Positions 7,572-16,945 of a stretch of 64,000 nucleotides of DNA are shown piece by piece. The stretch is from Aureimonas altamirensis (GTDB lineage Bacteria; Pseudomonadota; Alphaproteobacteria; Rhizobiales; Rhizobiaceae): NCBI RefSeq assembly GCF_001463885.1, contig NZ_BBWQ01000005.1, forward strand, positions 124,001-188,000, written 5' to 3'. Numbering within the stretch: the first letter of the stretch is position 1; each line of letters opens with the position of its first letter. The notes beneath the pieces are model-generated. The model saw nothing but the letters and a program-made list of their open reading frames with translations. It had not been told where the DNA came from and made no database searches. A program made the translations under genes and the position numbers.

Positions 7572-8873
7572 GTGAGCGAGGCCACCCTCTTTGCCAGATT
7601 CGTAGCCTTGGTAGGGCAATGTGCAGTCGCCATCCGTCACTCGGGCCAGGGCCAGACGGCGCCGGTCTATGGCGCGGCTCCGGCTATTCCGCTTGCCAAG
7701 CCGCAAGGCAAGGTGCCGACGCTGAAGATGCCGACGGCCAGGGGATGGGAGGGCGACCACAAGCCCGTTGCCGCGCCGGGGTTGAAGGTCAATGCCTTTG
7801 CGCGAAAGTTGGTGCATCCGCGCAATATGCACGTTCTGCCGAATGGCGATGTCCTGGTGGCCGAATCGATGGGAGAGCAGGAGACCCCGCGTTCCCTCTT
7901 CGACCATGCCATGTCCGCAACGATGAAGCGGGCCCGTGCCGCGGGTAACAGCCCCAACCGGATCACGCTGCTGCGCGATGCCGACGGCGATGGAGTTGCC
8001 GAGGAAAGCCACGCCTATATCGAAGGGGTTCGCCAGCCATTCGGGTTCGCGCTTGTCAACGGGACGCTCTATGTCGGCGCCAGCGACGCCTTGCTGGCCT
8101 ACCCCTACGTGCCCGGTTCGAACCGGATAACGGCGCCCGCCACGAAGCTGATGGACCTTATTCCCGGCGGGCACTGGACGCGCAATCTCATTGCCAGCAA
8201 GGACGGCTCGAAGCTGTATGTGGCCGTCGGCTCGTTGAGCAATATCGGCGACGAAGGCATGGCCGCGGAAGAAAACCGCGCTTGTATCCACGAATACGAT
8301 CTGGCGACGGGGCAATCGCGCATCTATGCGGGTGGCTTGCGCAACCCCGTCGGCATGGCCTTCGAGCCCGAGGGCGGGCTGCTGTGGACGGTCGTCAACG
8401 AGCGCGATGGTCTCGGCGATGAAACACCGCCCGATTATCTGACCTCCGTTCGCGATGGCGCCTTCTACGGATGGCCATACTGCTACTGGAACCGCGTGGT
8501 GGACGATCGCGTGCCGCAGGACAAAGCGAAAGTCGCCTCGGCGACGCAGCCCGATTATGCGCTCGGCGGACATACGGCGTCGCTCGGGCTCTGCTGGCTT
8601 CCGGAAGGAACGTTGCCCGGCTTCCCGGCCGGCATGGCCATCGGCCAGCATGGCTCGTGGAACCGCTCGAAGCTGTCGGGCTACAAGCTGGCCTTCGTCG
8701 CTTTCGATAATGGCAAGCCCGTCGGCATGCCTCGCGACATCCTGACCGGTTTCCTGTCGCCGGATGAGAAATTCTCGTTCGGTCGCCCGGTGGGGGTGGC
8801 GCTGGCGGCCGATGGTGCGGTCCTGATGGCCGACGATGTGGGCGACGTCATCTGGCGCGTAACGGGCGCTTAA
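7572..8873 (+). CDS. PQQ-dependent sugar dehydrogenase (L-sorbosone dehydrogenase-like)
   Basis: 433 residues using a GTG at 7572 with an AAAAAGGA ribosome site 8 nt upstream; the frame is open further upstream but that part overlaps the divergent lipoprotein gene. The body is the six-bladed propeller of the sorbosone/glucose dehydrogenase family: HPRNMHVLPNGDVLVAES, DADGDGVAEE, GVRQPFGFAL, YAGGLRNPVGMAFEP, LWTVVNERD, YGWPYCYWNR, IGQHGSWNRS and FGRPVGVALA. Such enzymes oxidise sugars in the periplasm. The N-terminus is only weakly hydrophobic (FVALVGQCAVAI), so a signal peptide is uncertain and either export differs or the leader has been damaged. Confidence 0.82.
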   Translation: MSEATLFARFVALVGQCAVAIRHSGQGQTAPVYGAAPAIPLAKPQGKVPTLKMPTARGWEGDHKPVAAPGLKVNAFARKLVHPRNMHVLPNGDVLVAESMGEQETPRSLFDHAMSATMKRARAAGNSPNRITLLRDADGDGVAEESHAYIEGVRQPFGFALVNGTLYVGASDALLAYPYVPGSNRITAPATKLMDLIPGGHWTRNLIASKDGSKLYVAVGSLSNIGDEGMAAEENRACIHEYDLATGQSRIYAGGLRNPVGMAFEPEGGLLWTVVNERDGLGDETPPDYLTSVRDGAFYGWPYCYWNRVVDDRVPQDKAKVASATQPDYALGGHTASLGLCWLPEGTLPGFPAGMAIGQHGSWNRSKLSGYKLAFVAFDNGKPVGMPRDILTGFLSPDEKFSFGRPVGVALAADGAVLMADDVGDVIWRVTGA

Positions 8874-8896
8874 ACCGCGCGGCAATACGGCCCTGG

Positions 8897-10483
8897 TCAG
8901 AAGGCGAGGGCGGCCCCATCCGATCGCGGATCGGTGGCCGCTTCCATAAGCCCATCGGGATGCAGCACGGCTGCGCCCGCATGGCCCATCGCATCGCTGA
9001 AATTCGCCAGAAGCTCGGTTGCGTGGCCGCGCTGACGCAGCGTTTCCACCGTCTGCGTATCGAACCGCCCTTCGAGCTTCAAGGTGGTGCTGTCCTCTCC
9101 CCATGTGCGGCCCAGAAGCCAGCGCGGCGCGGTGATGGCGGCCTGCAACGGCATGCCGTGGTGGACATGGCGGGTAAAAACCGCCGCCTGGGTCTGCGGT
9201 TGTCCTTCGCCGCCCATGGTGCCGTAAGCCATCAGGCGTCCGTCCGAAAGCTCGGCCATGGCGGGGTTCAACGTATGGAAGGGGCGTGCGCCGGGGCGGA
9301 GCTGGTTTGGCCCGGGCTGCAGCGAGAAGGCCGAACCCCTGTTCTGGAACTGAATGCCGGTTTCAGGCGCTGTCAGGCCGGAGCCGAACTCCCAGAAGAC
9401 ACTTTGAATGAAGCTTACGACGGTTCCTTCGCTGTCGGCGGCTCCCATCCAGATGGTATCGCCGCGTTTGGCGACATGCGGCCAAGCAAGCGCCCGGCCA
9501 CGGTCCACCTGGCTTGCCAGCGCATCCAGACGATCGGGCGCCAGCCAGGTCGATGCGGCCTCCGCCATATGGTCGGGATCGCCAAGGCCGTCATTGCGCA
9601 GGATGAAAGCCTGTTTCGTGGCTTCGACCAGCAGATGGATATGGTCGGCGGAGCAGGAGGCTTCATCCCGCAGGAGCCTGTCGTAGAGAGCCAGGATCAT
9701 CAGTGCCGACACGCCCTGCGTGGGTGGCGTCATGTTGTACAGGCGGCCCCACCGCGTGGTGACCGACAGGGGCTCGACCAATTCCGCGTCGAAGCGGTTG
9801 AAGTCCGCCAGTTGCAGCGGGCTTCCGGCGCGCTCGAGAAAGCGGGCGTTGGCCTCTGCGATGGCCCCCCGGTAGAAGCCGTCCAGCCCGTGCTCGGCAA
9901 GATGGCGCAAAGTGGACGCAAGCGCCTCCTGCCGCAGCCTGGAGCCGGCCGCCGGCACGGCGCCGCCCGGCAGGTAGATTTCGGCGAAGCTGTCCACATT
10001 CTTCAGTTCGTCGAGTTTCGCGGCGGTCGTCACGGCCTGGTTCTGGCTGACGGCGATGCCTTCGGCGGCATAGTCGATGGCAGGGGCCAGCAGCCGCGAC
10101 AGCGGCAGGCGGCGCCCCTCGGGCATGAGGTTGAGCGCCTTTGCCCAGCCCGCGATGGTGCCCGGCACGGTAACGGCGACAAGCGCGCCACGGGTCGGTA
10201 TGACGCTGCAATCCCGGTCGCGATACCATTGGGGTGTCGCACGCATGGCCGCGCGGCCACATGCCGAAATGCCGACCGGGCTTTCGCCCTTTCTTCGGAC
10301 CAGCCAGAAGCCGTCACCGCCGATGCCGTTCATATGGGGATAGACGACGGCAATCGTCGCCGCCGCCGATATCATCGCCTCCACAGCCGTTCCGCCTTCG
10401 GCAAGCACGCTCTGGCCGGCCAGCGCGGCGATGCGGTGCGGCGCGGTGAACGCGCCCTTGTAGCCGAAAGAGGTGGTCAGCAT
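8897..10483 (-). CDS. Gamma-glutamyltransferase family protein
   Basis: 528 residues from MLTTSFGYKG. Ntn-hydrolase features are present: an N-terminal APHRIAALAGQSVLAEGGTAVEAM segment, AVVYPHMNGIGGDGFWLV, PGTIAGW, and the processing site RGDTIWMGAADSEGTVVSFIQS, where the Thr of GDT is the predicted nucleophile released by self-cleavage. The end (GEGQPQTQAAVFTRHV, then PRWLLGRTWG) matches family members annotated as oxamate or gamma-glutamyl amidohydrolases. No signal peptide is seen, so a cytoplasmic hydrolase is more likely than a periplasmic GGT. The start overlaps the end of an M20 peptidase remnant, suggesting they once formed an operon. Confidence 0.88.
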   Translation of the reverse strand: MLTTSFGYKGAFTAPHRIAALAGQSVLAEGGTAVEAMISAAATIAVVYPHMNGIGGDGFWLVRRKGESPVGISACGRAAMRATPQWYRDRDCSVIPTRGALVAVTVPGTIAGWAKALNLMPEGRRLPLSRLLAPAIDYAAEGIAVSQNQAVTTAAKLDELKNVDSFAEIYLPGGAVPAAGSRLRQEALASTLRHLAEHGLDGFYRGAIAEANARFLERAGSPLQLADFNRFDAELVEPLSVTTRWGRLYNMTPPTQGVSALMILALYDRLLRDEASCSADHIHLLVEATKQAFILRNDGLGDPDHMAEAASTWLAPDRLDALASQVDRGRALAWPHVAKRGDTIWMGAADSEGTVVSFIQSVFWEFGSGLTAPETGIQFQNRGSAFSLQPGPNQLRPGARPFHTLNPAMAELSDGRLMAYGTMGGEGQPQTQAAVFTRHVHHGMPLQAAITAPRWLLGRTWGEDSTTLKLEGRFDTQTVETLRQRGHATELLANFSDAMGHAGAAVLHPDGLMEAATDPRSDGAALAF

Positions 10484-10656
10484 GCGGGTGCTCCTGCAAG
10501 GCAATCATATACGGTCAGCGCCAGTATGGAGGCCAGCACCGGCAGTTCGGCAATGTCGAGATGCTCATCCGGACCGCCGAGATTATGCGGTGTCAAGCCA
10601 AGCACGATGGTTGGCATGCCCGCCCTGCGCCAAAACTCGAACCGCGTCGATCTAAC
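10477..10656 (-). pseudogene. Remnant of an M20-family peptidase (C-terminal end only)
   Basis: About 59 codons read as the last part of an M20/ArgE/DapE-type metallopeptidase: STRFEFWRRAGMPTIVLGL, then GGPDEHLDIAELPVLASILAL, which matches the family pattern of a Pro-Thr-Val strand, a Gly-x-Asp-Glu metal-site segment and a final helix. The catalytic N-terminal domain and the dimerisation domain are missing; upstream sequence toward the IclR gene shows no continuation. The stop overlaps the start of the gamma-glutamyltransferase-like gene, so a peptidase-amidohydrolase pair was probably broken by deletion. Confidence 0.65.
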
Positions 10657-10951
10657 CCACCCGCCGGATTGTCGATCGGCTGGTTCCGGCCGATCTGTTA
10701 TCTCGCAGCGAAGACACAGAGGATCGGCGACGCACAAAGCCTATAAGGAGTTGCCGCAGACAGTGCCGCAGGATCTGGCGCGCCGCCTACTGGCGATCCT
10801 GTTCGAGCTTCAGCCGCATCTGGACAGCTTCAATGGCCCGCCCTCGGCTTCGCCGACACGAGGCCCGGGGGGCACAAGCGCTAGACCTTATGGAATCAGG
10901 GGGCAGTTCGGCGCCTTTCACGCGCGCGGGCCTCAAGCACCGACAGCGTGT
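10657..10951. other. Non-coding stretch, likely decayed
   Basis: About 295 nt between the peptidase remnant and the IclR gene. A plus-strand frame gives a protein-like run (LARRLLAILFELQPHLDSFNGP, from about 10780) but no start, no length and no family I recognise. It is best read as leftover of the deletion that removed the rest of the M20 gene. Confidence 0.35.
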
Positions 10952-11722
10952 TCAGGCGAAGGAGGGCTCGAGCGCTGTGGCGGCCGAGGCGAGCTTGGTC
11001 AGATAGTCAGCGTGGTTGCGAAGGGCATCGGCCTTCGGTGCGACAAGGCAGAGTGTGGCCGCCGCCGTGCCGTCCGGCCGGGTAATCGGCACCGCAAAGC
11101 AGTGCGTGTAGCTGTCGACGATCGAATCGAAGGTGAAGTAGCCGTCCGCGACGGCCTTATGGGCCTGCCTGGCGAACTCGTCGAGCGGGAGCCACTCCCC
11201 GGACGGCAGTTGGAAATCCTCTGCCGGCACAAAGGCGCGGATCTCTTCCTGGCTGAGGTGGCCAAGCAGAAGGCGGCCGGAGGCAGTCCACGGAATAGGC
11301 GTGCGCTCGCCGACGCTGGACGAGATGCGAAAGGGCCGCGAGCCTTCGCGCATCATCGCGACCGTGTACTTGTTGCCATCGAGGAGACAGAACTGGGCAG
11401 TCTCCTGCGTCTCGGCCGCCAGGCGGTCCAGCACCATCGAAACGCGGCTCGGCATGTCGGAATGGTGGCCGTAGGCCTGCCCGTAGAGAAACAGGCGGCG
11501 ACCGAGGAAGACGCGCCCTTCGGCGTCGGCCGCTTCCAGGACGTCGAGCTTCACGAGGGCGGAAACGATCTCATAGATGGTCGATCGCGGAGCGCCCATC
11601 GCAGCCGCGATCTCGTTGGGACGGAGCGGGCGGCCTGCCTCGCGCAGAGCGTCGAGAATCTCGAAGGCCCGGTCGAGCCCACGGGCCCGCCGGTTGACGG
11701 TCTTCTCCTCGCGCAAATCCAT
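10952..11722 (-). CDS. IclR-family transcriptional regulator
   Basis: 256 residues. An N-terminal winged helix (RAFEILDALREAGRPLRPNEIAAAMGAPRSTIYEIVSALVKLDVL, about 18-63) is followed by the IclR effector domain, with GERTPIPWTASGRLLLGHLS, a DGYFTFDSIVDSYTHCFAVPI region and a final ATLCLVAPKADAL segment. It is transcribed as the last gene of the amino-acid importer / RidA cluster and is the natural candidate to bind the dyad found upstream of that cluster at 15191-15206. Effector unknown; probably a product of the imported amino acid. Confidence 0.9.
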   Translation of the reverse strand: MDLREEKTVNRRARGLDRAFEILDALREAGRPLRPNEIAAAMGAPRSTIYEIVSALVKLDVLEAADAEGRVFLGRRLFLYGQAYGHHSDMPSRVSMVLDRLAAETQETAQFCLLDGNKYTVAMMREGSRPFRISSSVGERTPIPWTASGRLLLGHLSQEEIRAFVPAEDFQLPSGEWLPLDEFARQAHKAVADGYFTFDSIVDSYTHCFAVPITRPDGTAAATLCLVAPKADALRNHADYLTKLASAATALEPSFA

Positions 11723-11748
11723 CCCGCTCTCCGATCTCGATCCGGCGG

Positions 11749-12132
11749 TTATTTCCGCTTGTAGGCCACGCAGTCAATCTCGACCTTGCAATCGACCATC
11801 ATGGACGACTGCACGCAGGCGCGGGCCGGCGGCGCAGCCCCGAAATACTCGGCATAGACGGCGTTGAAGCTCCAGAAATCGCGCGGGTCGTCGAGCCACA
11901 CGCCGACACGCACGACATCTCCCAGGTCGTAGCCGGCCTCGGTGAGGATGGCGATCAGGTTTTGCATCGTCCTGTGCGTCTGCTGGATGATTCCGCCCGG
12001 TACGATCTCGCCGTTCTCCATGGCCACCTGGCCGGAGACGTAGAGCCAGCCATCGGCTTCCACGGCGCGGGCGAAGGGCAACGGCTTGCCGCCGGCGCCG
12101 GTCTCGCCGGCTCCATAGCGCTTGAGGGTCAT
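11749..12132 (-). CDS. RidA / YjgF-family protein
   Basis: 127 residues from MTLKRYGAG; an open frame continues 37 codons upstream into the ATPase gene but is not expected to be used. The sequence has the family's SGQVAMENGEIVPGGIIQQTHRTMQNLIAILTEAG core and the late AYFGAAPPARACVQSSMMV segment with the conserved arginine that binds carboxylates. RidA proteins hydrolyse reactive enamine/imine intermediates made by PLP enzymes. That suits its neighbours, an amino-acid importer and a PLP-dependent D-amino-acid enzyme. Confidence 0.9.
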   Translation of the reverse strand: MTLKRYGAGETGAGGKPLPFARAVEADGWLYVSGQVAMENGEIVPGGIIQQTHRTMQNLIAILTEAGYDLGDVVRVGVWLDDPRDFWSFNAVYAEYFGAAPPARACVQSSMMVDCKVEIDCVAYKRK

Positions 12133-12145
12133 ATGATTTATCCTG

Positions 12146-12916
<771 letters not shown>

Positions 12917-12927
12917 GGGAGCGCCTT

Positions 12928-13590
12928 TCACGCGACGCTCACGCGGCGCTCGACATGGCGGCCGAGACGCTCGATGGCGTAGTTGACGATGAAGTAGAGG
13001 AAGCCGGCGAAGAGATAGAATTCGAGGCTGTGGAAGGCGCGGCTGATGACCTCCTGCGTGCGAAGGAGTAGCTCGGCGACGCCGATCACGGAAAGCAGCG
13101 TCGACGCCTTCACCATCTCGGCTGCCGTATTGATCAAGGGCGGCAGCGCCAGGCGCAGCGCCTGGGGCCCAAGCACGTATCGAAAGGTCTGCCCGAAAGT
13201 CAGGCCAATCGCCTTGGCAGCCTCGGTCTGCCCCTTGTGAACGGTCTGGAGTGCGCCGCGCGTGATCTCGCCCACATGCGAGGCGCAGAATAACGTCAGC
13301 GCCAGGACGCCGGCCTGGAAGGCGGTCAGGTCTAGCCCAACAGTGCCGAGGATGTAGAAACTGGCGAGAACCAGCACAAGAACCGGCGTTCCCCGGATCA
13401 CATCGGTGTAGACGCGCGCCAGTAGGCGGACGAAGCGGTTGCCGTATGTAAGCGCAAGGCCAAGGCCGGTGCCGAGTACCGTGCCGCCGAGAATGGCAAG
13501 GAAGGAGATCGCGACCGTGGTGCCGAGGCCGTAGAGAAGCGGCCAGCGCGCCAGCCAGACGATCTCGAAGAAGGAGGGAGGTGCGTTCAC
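12928..13590 (-). CDS. Polar amino-acid ABC transporter permease, second
   Basis: 220 residues. The GTG at 13590 is chosen because GAGGTAGGG precedes it; the frame is open much further upstream but there overlaps the first permease in another frame. The HisM/GlnP-type features are a [28 protein letters not shown] first span, [21 protein letters not shown], and the ATPase-docking loop [30 protein letters not shown]. It pairs with the adjacent permease to form the membrane channel. Confidence 0.9.
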   Translation of the reverse strand: MNAPPSFFEIVWLARWPLLYGLGTTVAISFLAILGGTVLGTGLGLALTYGNRFVRLLARVYTDVIRGTPVLVLVLASFYILGTVGLDLTAFQAGVLALTLFCASHVGEITRGALQTVHKGQTEAAKAIGLTFGQTFRYVLGPQALRLALPPLINTAAEMVKASTLLSVIGVAELLLRTQEVISRAFHSLEFYLFAGFLYFIVNYAIERLGRHVERRVSVA

Positions 13591-13595
13591 GGGCC

Positions 13596-14258
13596 CTACC
13601 TCGAGACGGAGAGCCGCGCTTCGACGCGGCGCAGGATGGCGGCCAGGATCGAGCAGGTCGCGATGTAGAGGCCGCTCGCCACGATCCATGTCTCGATCAC
13701 GCGGAAGGTCTCGACGTTGATCTTGCGCGCTTCGAAGGTGAGTTCGGGAACCGCAATCGCGGCGGCGAGCGAGGTGTCCTTGAAGAGGCCGATGAACGTA
13801 CTCCCAAGCGCCGGCAGCACGGCGCGGATCATGACCGGCAGGATGATGCGACGGCGGATCTGTCCTTCTGTCAGGCCAATGGCGAGACCTGCTTCGCGCA
13901 GGCCCTTGGGAACGCCGATGAGGCCGCCGCGGAACACCTCGGCAAGGTAGGCGGCCGAGTAGAGCGCCAGCGCCAGTACGAAGGAGCTCTGCTTCGACAG
14001 GCGAAGCCCGAGCTGGGGTAGCGCGAAGAAGGAGAACAGGACGATGACGAGAAGCGGCAGGTTGCGGAACAGGGTGACATAGGCGCCGGCCGGCGCTGAA
14101 AGCATGCGCATCCGGCTGATCCGACCGAAGGCGAGCACAAGCCCGAGGACGCAGCCGATGCCGATTGCGACAACCGCAAGCACGAGGCTGAGGCCGAGAC
14201 CCCACAGAAGGTTATCAAAGTTCCGCCAGACGGCGTCGAAGTTGAGGGTATATCCCAT
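13596..14258 (-). CDS. Polar amino-acid ABC transporter permease, first
   Basis: 220 residues, the same length as its partner. It shows the usual opening span ([29 protein letters not shown]), the [20 protein letters not shown] segment, and the docking loop [32 protein letters not shown]. Five nucleotides separate its stop from the next permease start, so they are probably coupled. The binding-protein gene lies 75 nt upstream with a hairpin in the gap. Confidence 0.9.
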   Translation of the reverse strand: MGYTLNFDAVWRNFDNLLWGLGLSLVLAVVAIGIGCVLGLVLAFGRISRMRMLSAPAGAYVTLFRNLPLLVIVLFSFFALPQLGLRLSKQSSFVLALALYSAAYLAEVFRGGLIGVPKGLREAGLAIGLTEGQIRRRIILPVMIRAVLPALGSTFIGLFKDTSLAAAIAVPELTFEARKINVETFRVIETWIVASGLYIATCSILAAILRRVEARLSVSR

Positions 14259-14293
14259 CGGGATCGCTCGCGTGGCGGGGACAATCGGGTCGG

Positions 14294-14322
14294 GGCGGTC
14301 CGGACTGGATGGCCGGACCGCC
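14294..14322 (-). terminator. Hairpin after binding-protein gene
   Basis: A perfect 10-bp G/C stem (14294-14303 with 14313-14322) with a 9-nt loop lies between the binding-protein stop and the first permease start. There is no T-run, so it more likely stabilises or attenuates the message than fully ends it, raising binding protein over membrane subunits. Confidence 0.5.
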
Positions 14323-14333
14323 GGTTCGGACGG

Positions 14334-15170
14334 TTACTTGAACTCGACGGGGAAGCCGATCGCCGGGGGCGGCAGATCCTTCCCGAACCACATCTTGAAG
14401 GATGCCGCGTAGGTGTCGAACTCGACGCCGGTCATCGCCTCGTGCAGCGCGGTGTTGACGAAGTTCAGCCAGTCCTGATCGCCCTTGGCAACGGCGCAGG
14501 CATAGGTTTGCGGGCTCCAGCCGTACCCAGCGTCCTTGTATTGGCCGGGGTTCTGCGTGACGTACCAGGCGATCGACGACTGGTCGGTGGCTGCGGCGTC
14601 GGCACGGCCCGACTGGAGCGCCTGGTAGAGGAGGTCCTGCGACTCGTACTGGTCGACCTTCGCCTCGGGCAGGGCCTTGTGGACGAGCTCTTCGGCATAG
14701 ACGTTCTGAAGAACGGCGATGGTCACGGACGAGCCCGCTGCCTTCAACGCATCGTAGTCGGCATACTCGCCGCTTTCCTGCAACATCAGGCCGACGCCCT
14801 CGCGGTAGTAGGGAATCGTGAAGTTGACCTGCTGGGCGCGCTCGCCGGTCACGGTCATGAACTGGCAGGTCATGTCGACCTTGCCCGTCGTGATGTTGGG
14901 GATGCGGGCGTCGGACGACTGGTTGACGAACTCGACCTTCTCCGCGTCGCCGAACAGCGCCTTGGCGACGATCTTGGCCATGTCGACGTCGAAGCCCTGG
15001 AGCGTGTCGGACGCATCCTTGAAGTGCCAGGGCGCATTGGTCGATCCGGTGCCGACCACGAGCGTCCCGCGCGCCAGAACGTCGTCCAGCTTTGCCGCCT
15101 GGGCACCCGTCGGGAGAAGGGCGACGGATGCGGTCGCCATGAGCCCAAGAACTACAGCCTTCACAGTCAT
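14334..15170 (-). CDS. Amino-acid ABC transporter, periplasmic binding protein
   Basis: 278 residues from the ATG at 15170, which has GAGGAG 7 nt upstream; an ATG two codons earlier is too close to that site. The signal peptide MTVKAVVLGLMATASVALLPTGAQA ends at about residue 25. The mature protein is a family 3 solute-binding domain: RGTLVVGTGSTNAPWHF, GFDVDMAKIVAKALFG, IPNITTGKVDMTCQFMTVTGERAQQVNFTIPYY, then a second lobe with AVLQNVYAEE and GRADAAATDQSSIAWY. It is first in the operon behind the candidate IclR operator. The substrate is a polar amino acid or related compound. Confidence 0.92.
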   Translation of the reverse strand: MTVKAVVLGLMATASVALLPTGAQAAKLDDVLARGTLVVGTGSTNAPWHFKDASDTLQGFDVDMAKIVAKALFGDAEKVEFVNQSSDARIPNITTGKVDMTCQFMTVTGERAQQVNFTIPYYREGVGLMLQESGEYADYDALKAAGSSVTIAVLQNVYAEELVHKALPEAKVDQYESQDLLYQALQSGRADAAATDQSSIAWYVTQNPGQYKDAGYGWSPQTYACAVAKGDQDWLNFVNTALHEAMTGVEFDTYAASFKMWFGKDLPPPAIGFPVEFK

Positions 15171-15190
15171 TGCCATTCTCCTCGAGTCAT

Positions 15191-15206
15191 GTCCGCTATA
15201 ACGGAC
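15191..15206. promoter_or_regulatory. Candidate IclR-family operator
   Basis: GTCCGCTATAACGGAC is a dyad with 14 of 16 positions symmetric. IclR-family operators in proteobacteria often have this TCCG-N-TATA-N-CGGA form. A further partial half-site (CAGCGGA) follows within 15 nt. It lies between the divergent binding-protein and D-amino-acid-enzyme genes, 20 nt upstream of the binding-protein start, and the IclR gene is the last gene of the same cluster. Confidence 0.55.
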
Positions 15207-15278
15207 GTTTGACCGCAACAGCGGAATGCCTTATCAATGGTCATGCCTTGATCTTTGTCAACCGCCTTTCGGGAGAGT

Positions 15279-16339
15279 ATGATGGGACCTGCATTCGAGA
15301 CCCCGGCGGTGGTGATCGATCTCGCCATCGCGCTGCGCAACATATCCCGTGCGCAGGCTCATCTGGCCGAGCAGGGCTCGCCGTGCGTCCCCACATCAAG
15401 ACCCACAAGCTGGCAAAGCTTGCAGTTGCGCAGATCGCGGCCGGGGCCGTCGGCATCACCTGCCAGAAGATCGGGGAAGTCGAAGCGCTTCTGGACGAGG
15501 CTCCCACCATCATGGACGTCTTCCTGTCATATCCGGTGCTTGGGACCGCGAAGCTGGCACGGCTGAGGACATTGGCGCGGCGCACCCGCCTTTCCACCGT
15601 GGCCGATAGCCAGGAGGTCGTCGAAGGCTTGTCTGCGGCCTTTGAGGGCGAGCCGCAATCCCTGCGCGTCCTTGTGGAATGCGACACGGGTGGAGCCCGC
15701 TGCGGCGTCCAGTCTGCCGAGGAGGCTGCCTCTTTGGCCAGGCGCATCGCGGAGGCGCCGGGGCTGGAGTTCGGCGGGCTGATGACCTATCCCGCCGCCG
15801 GCGGCCAGGCTTCGGCAACCACGTTCCTTGCGAAAGCGAAGGCGGCCATCGAACGTCAGGGGCTGGAGGTGCCTGTCGTCTCGTCCGGCGGAACGCCCGA
15901 TCTTTGGGAGACGCGTGCCGATGGCATCATCACGGAGTACCGGCCCGGCACCTATGTCTACAATGATCGCTCGCTTATCGCCCGCGGTGCCGCTGCGGAG
16001 GCGAACTGCGCGCTACGGGTCGTCGCGACCGTCGTCTCAAAGCCGACGCCGCAGCGCGCGGTGATCGACGCGGGAACCAAGGTCCTGACCTCCGACCTGC
16101 TCGGTCTTGTCGGCCACGGTCTGGTCTGCGGTCTGCCGGACGTGACGATCGACCAGCTTTCCGAAGAGCACGGACGCCTGACCAGCGCAAACCCGATCCC
16201 ATTGTCAGTCGGCGACAGGGTCGAGATTGTCCCCAATCACGCCTGCGTCGTCAGCAACATGGTGGACGCCGTTCATGTTCGGATGCCGGATGGCGCCATT
16301 GAACTCTGGCCCGTCACGGCGCGTGGACGCGTCACCTGA
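15279..16339 (+). pseudogene. D-threonine aldolase / D-serine dehydratase-like PLP enzyme, single frameshift
   Basis: The product would be about 353 residues of the alanine-racemase-fold DSD1/DTA family. The N-terminus (MMGPAFETPAVVIDLAIALRNISRAQAHLAEQG) is in one frame and the rest, starting LAVRPHIKTHK, in another. Restoring one C near 15378 (GGCTCG to GGCCTCG) rejoins them exactly. The PLP lysine motif RPHIKTHK and the C-terminal metal motif PNHACVVSNMVD are both intact, as is everything else, so the break is either very recent or a base-call error. Members split or deaminate D-threonine, D-serine or 3-hydroxyaspartate. The position divergent from the amino-acid importer suggests that the imported compound is its substrate. 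Confidence 0.8.
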
Positions 16340-16408
16340 AGGACGGGGTGAGCCAAGCGCGAGGCGGCCGCTTATTCTGGATCGCCCGCAGGCGCCGATA
16401 ATTATTCG

Positions 16409-16879
16409 TTAGAGCCCCAGTTCGGTCAGGCCGGGATAATCGTCGGGGCGCTTCTGGCCCTCCCACAGGAACAGTCGCTCTGCCTGGCTGATCTCCACGT
16501 CGTTGATCGAGGCCTCGCGGCGCTCCATCAGGCCATTCTCATCGAAGCGCCATTGCTCGTTGCCATGGCTGCGAAACCATCGGCCCTCGCCATCGCGCCA
16601 TTCGTAGGCGAACCGGGCGGCGATCTGGTTGCCGTGAAATGCCCAGACTTCCTTGATCAGGCGATATTCGTGCTCGCGGTCCCATTTGCGGGTAAGGAAG
16701 GCGACGATCGCCTCGCGCCCCTGAAAGAATTCGGATCGGTTTCGCCACCAGGAGTCTTCGGTGTAGGCCAGCGAGACCTTTACGGGGTCGCGGCCGTTCC
16801 AGGCGTCTTCGGCCCGCCGCGCCTTGATGGCCGCGGTCTGCGCATCGAAAGGTGGAAGCGGCGGTCGTTGTTCAAGCAC
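16409..16879 (-). CDS. DUF1348 / NTF2-like family protein
   Basis: 156 residues from a GTG at 16879, which has an ideal GGAGGAAACCA ribosome site; an ATG 10 codons earlier lacks one. The sequence is the compact SnoaL/NTF2-like DUF1348 type: [86 protein letters not shown]. Its function is not known. It lies 66 nt downstream of cyanase on the same strand and probably belongs to the same transcript. Confidence 0.85.
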   Translation of the reverse strand: MLEQRPPLPPFDAQTAAIKARRAEDAWNGRDPVKVSLAYTEDSWWRNRSEFFQGREAIVAFLTRKWDREHEYRLIKEVWAFHGNQIAARFAYEWRDGEGRWFRSHGNEQWRFDENGLMERREASINDVEISQAERLFLWEGQKRPDDYPGLTELGL

Positions 16880-16945
16880 TGGTTTCCTCCGGCATTGGAC
16901 GGCGCCCACCTTGCCGGCGCCGTCCGTCGCTTGTCGAGCGGGCGC

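Noticed and set aside
10780-10860. Protein-like plus-strand run between the M20 remnant and the IclR gene
   Set aside because: No start, no stop-bounded length and no family match; probably chance within decayed DNA.
8960-11764. A 934-codon plus-strand open frame across the gamma-glutamyltransferase-like and IclR genes
   Set aside because: It runs antisense to two well-supported genes and spans the gap between them without any recognisable domain.
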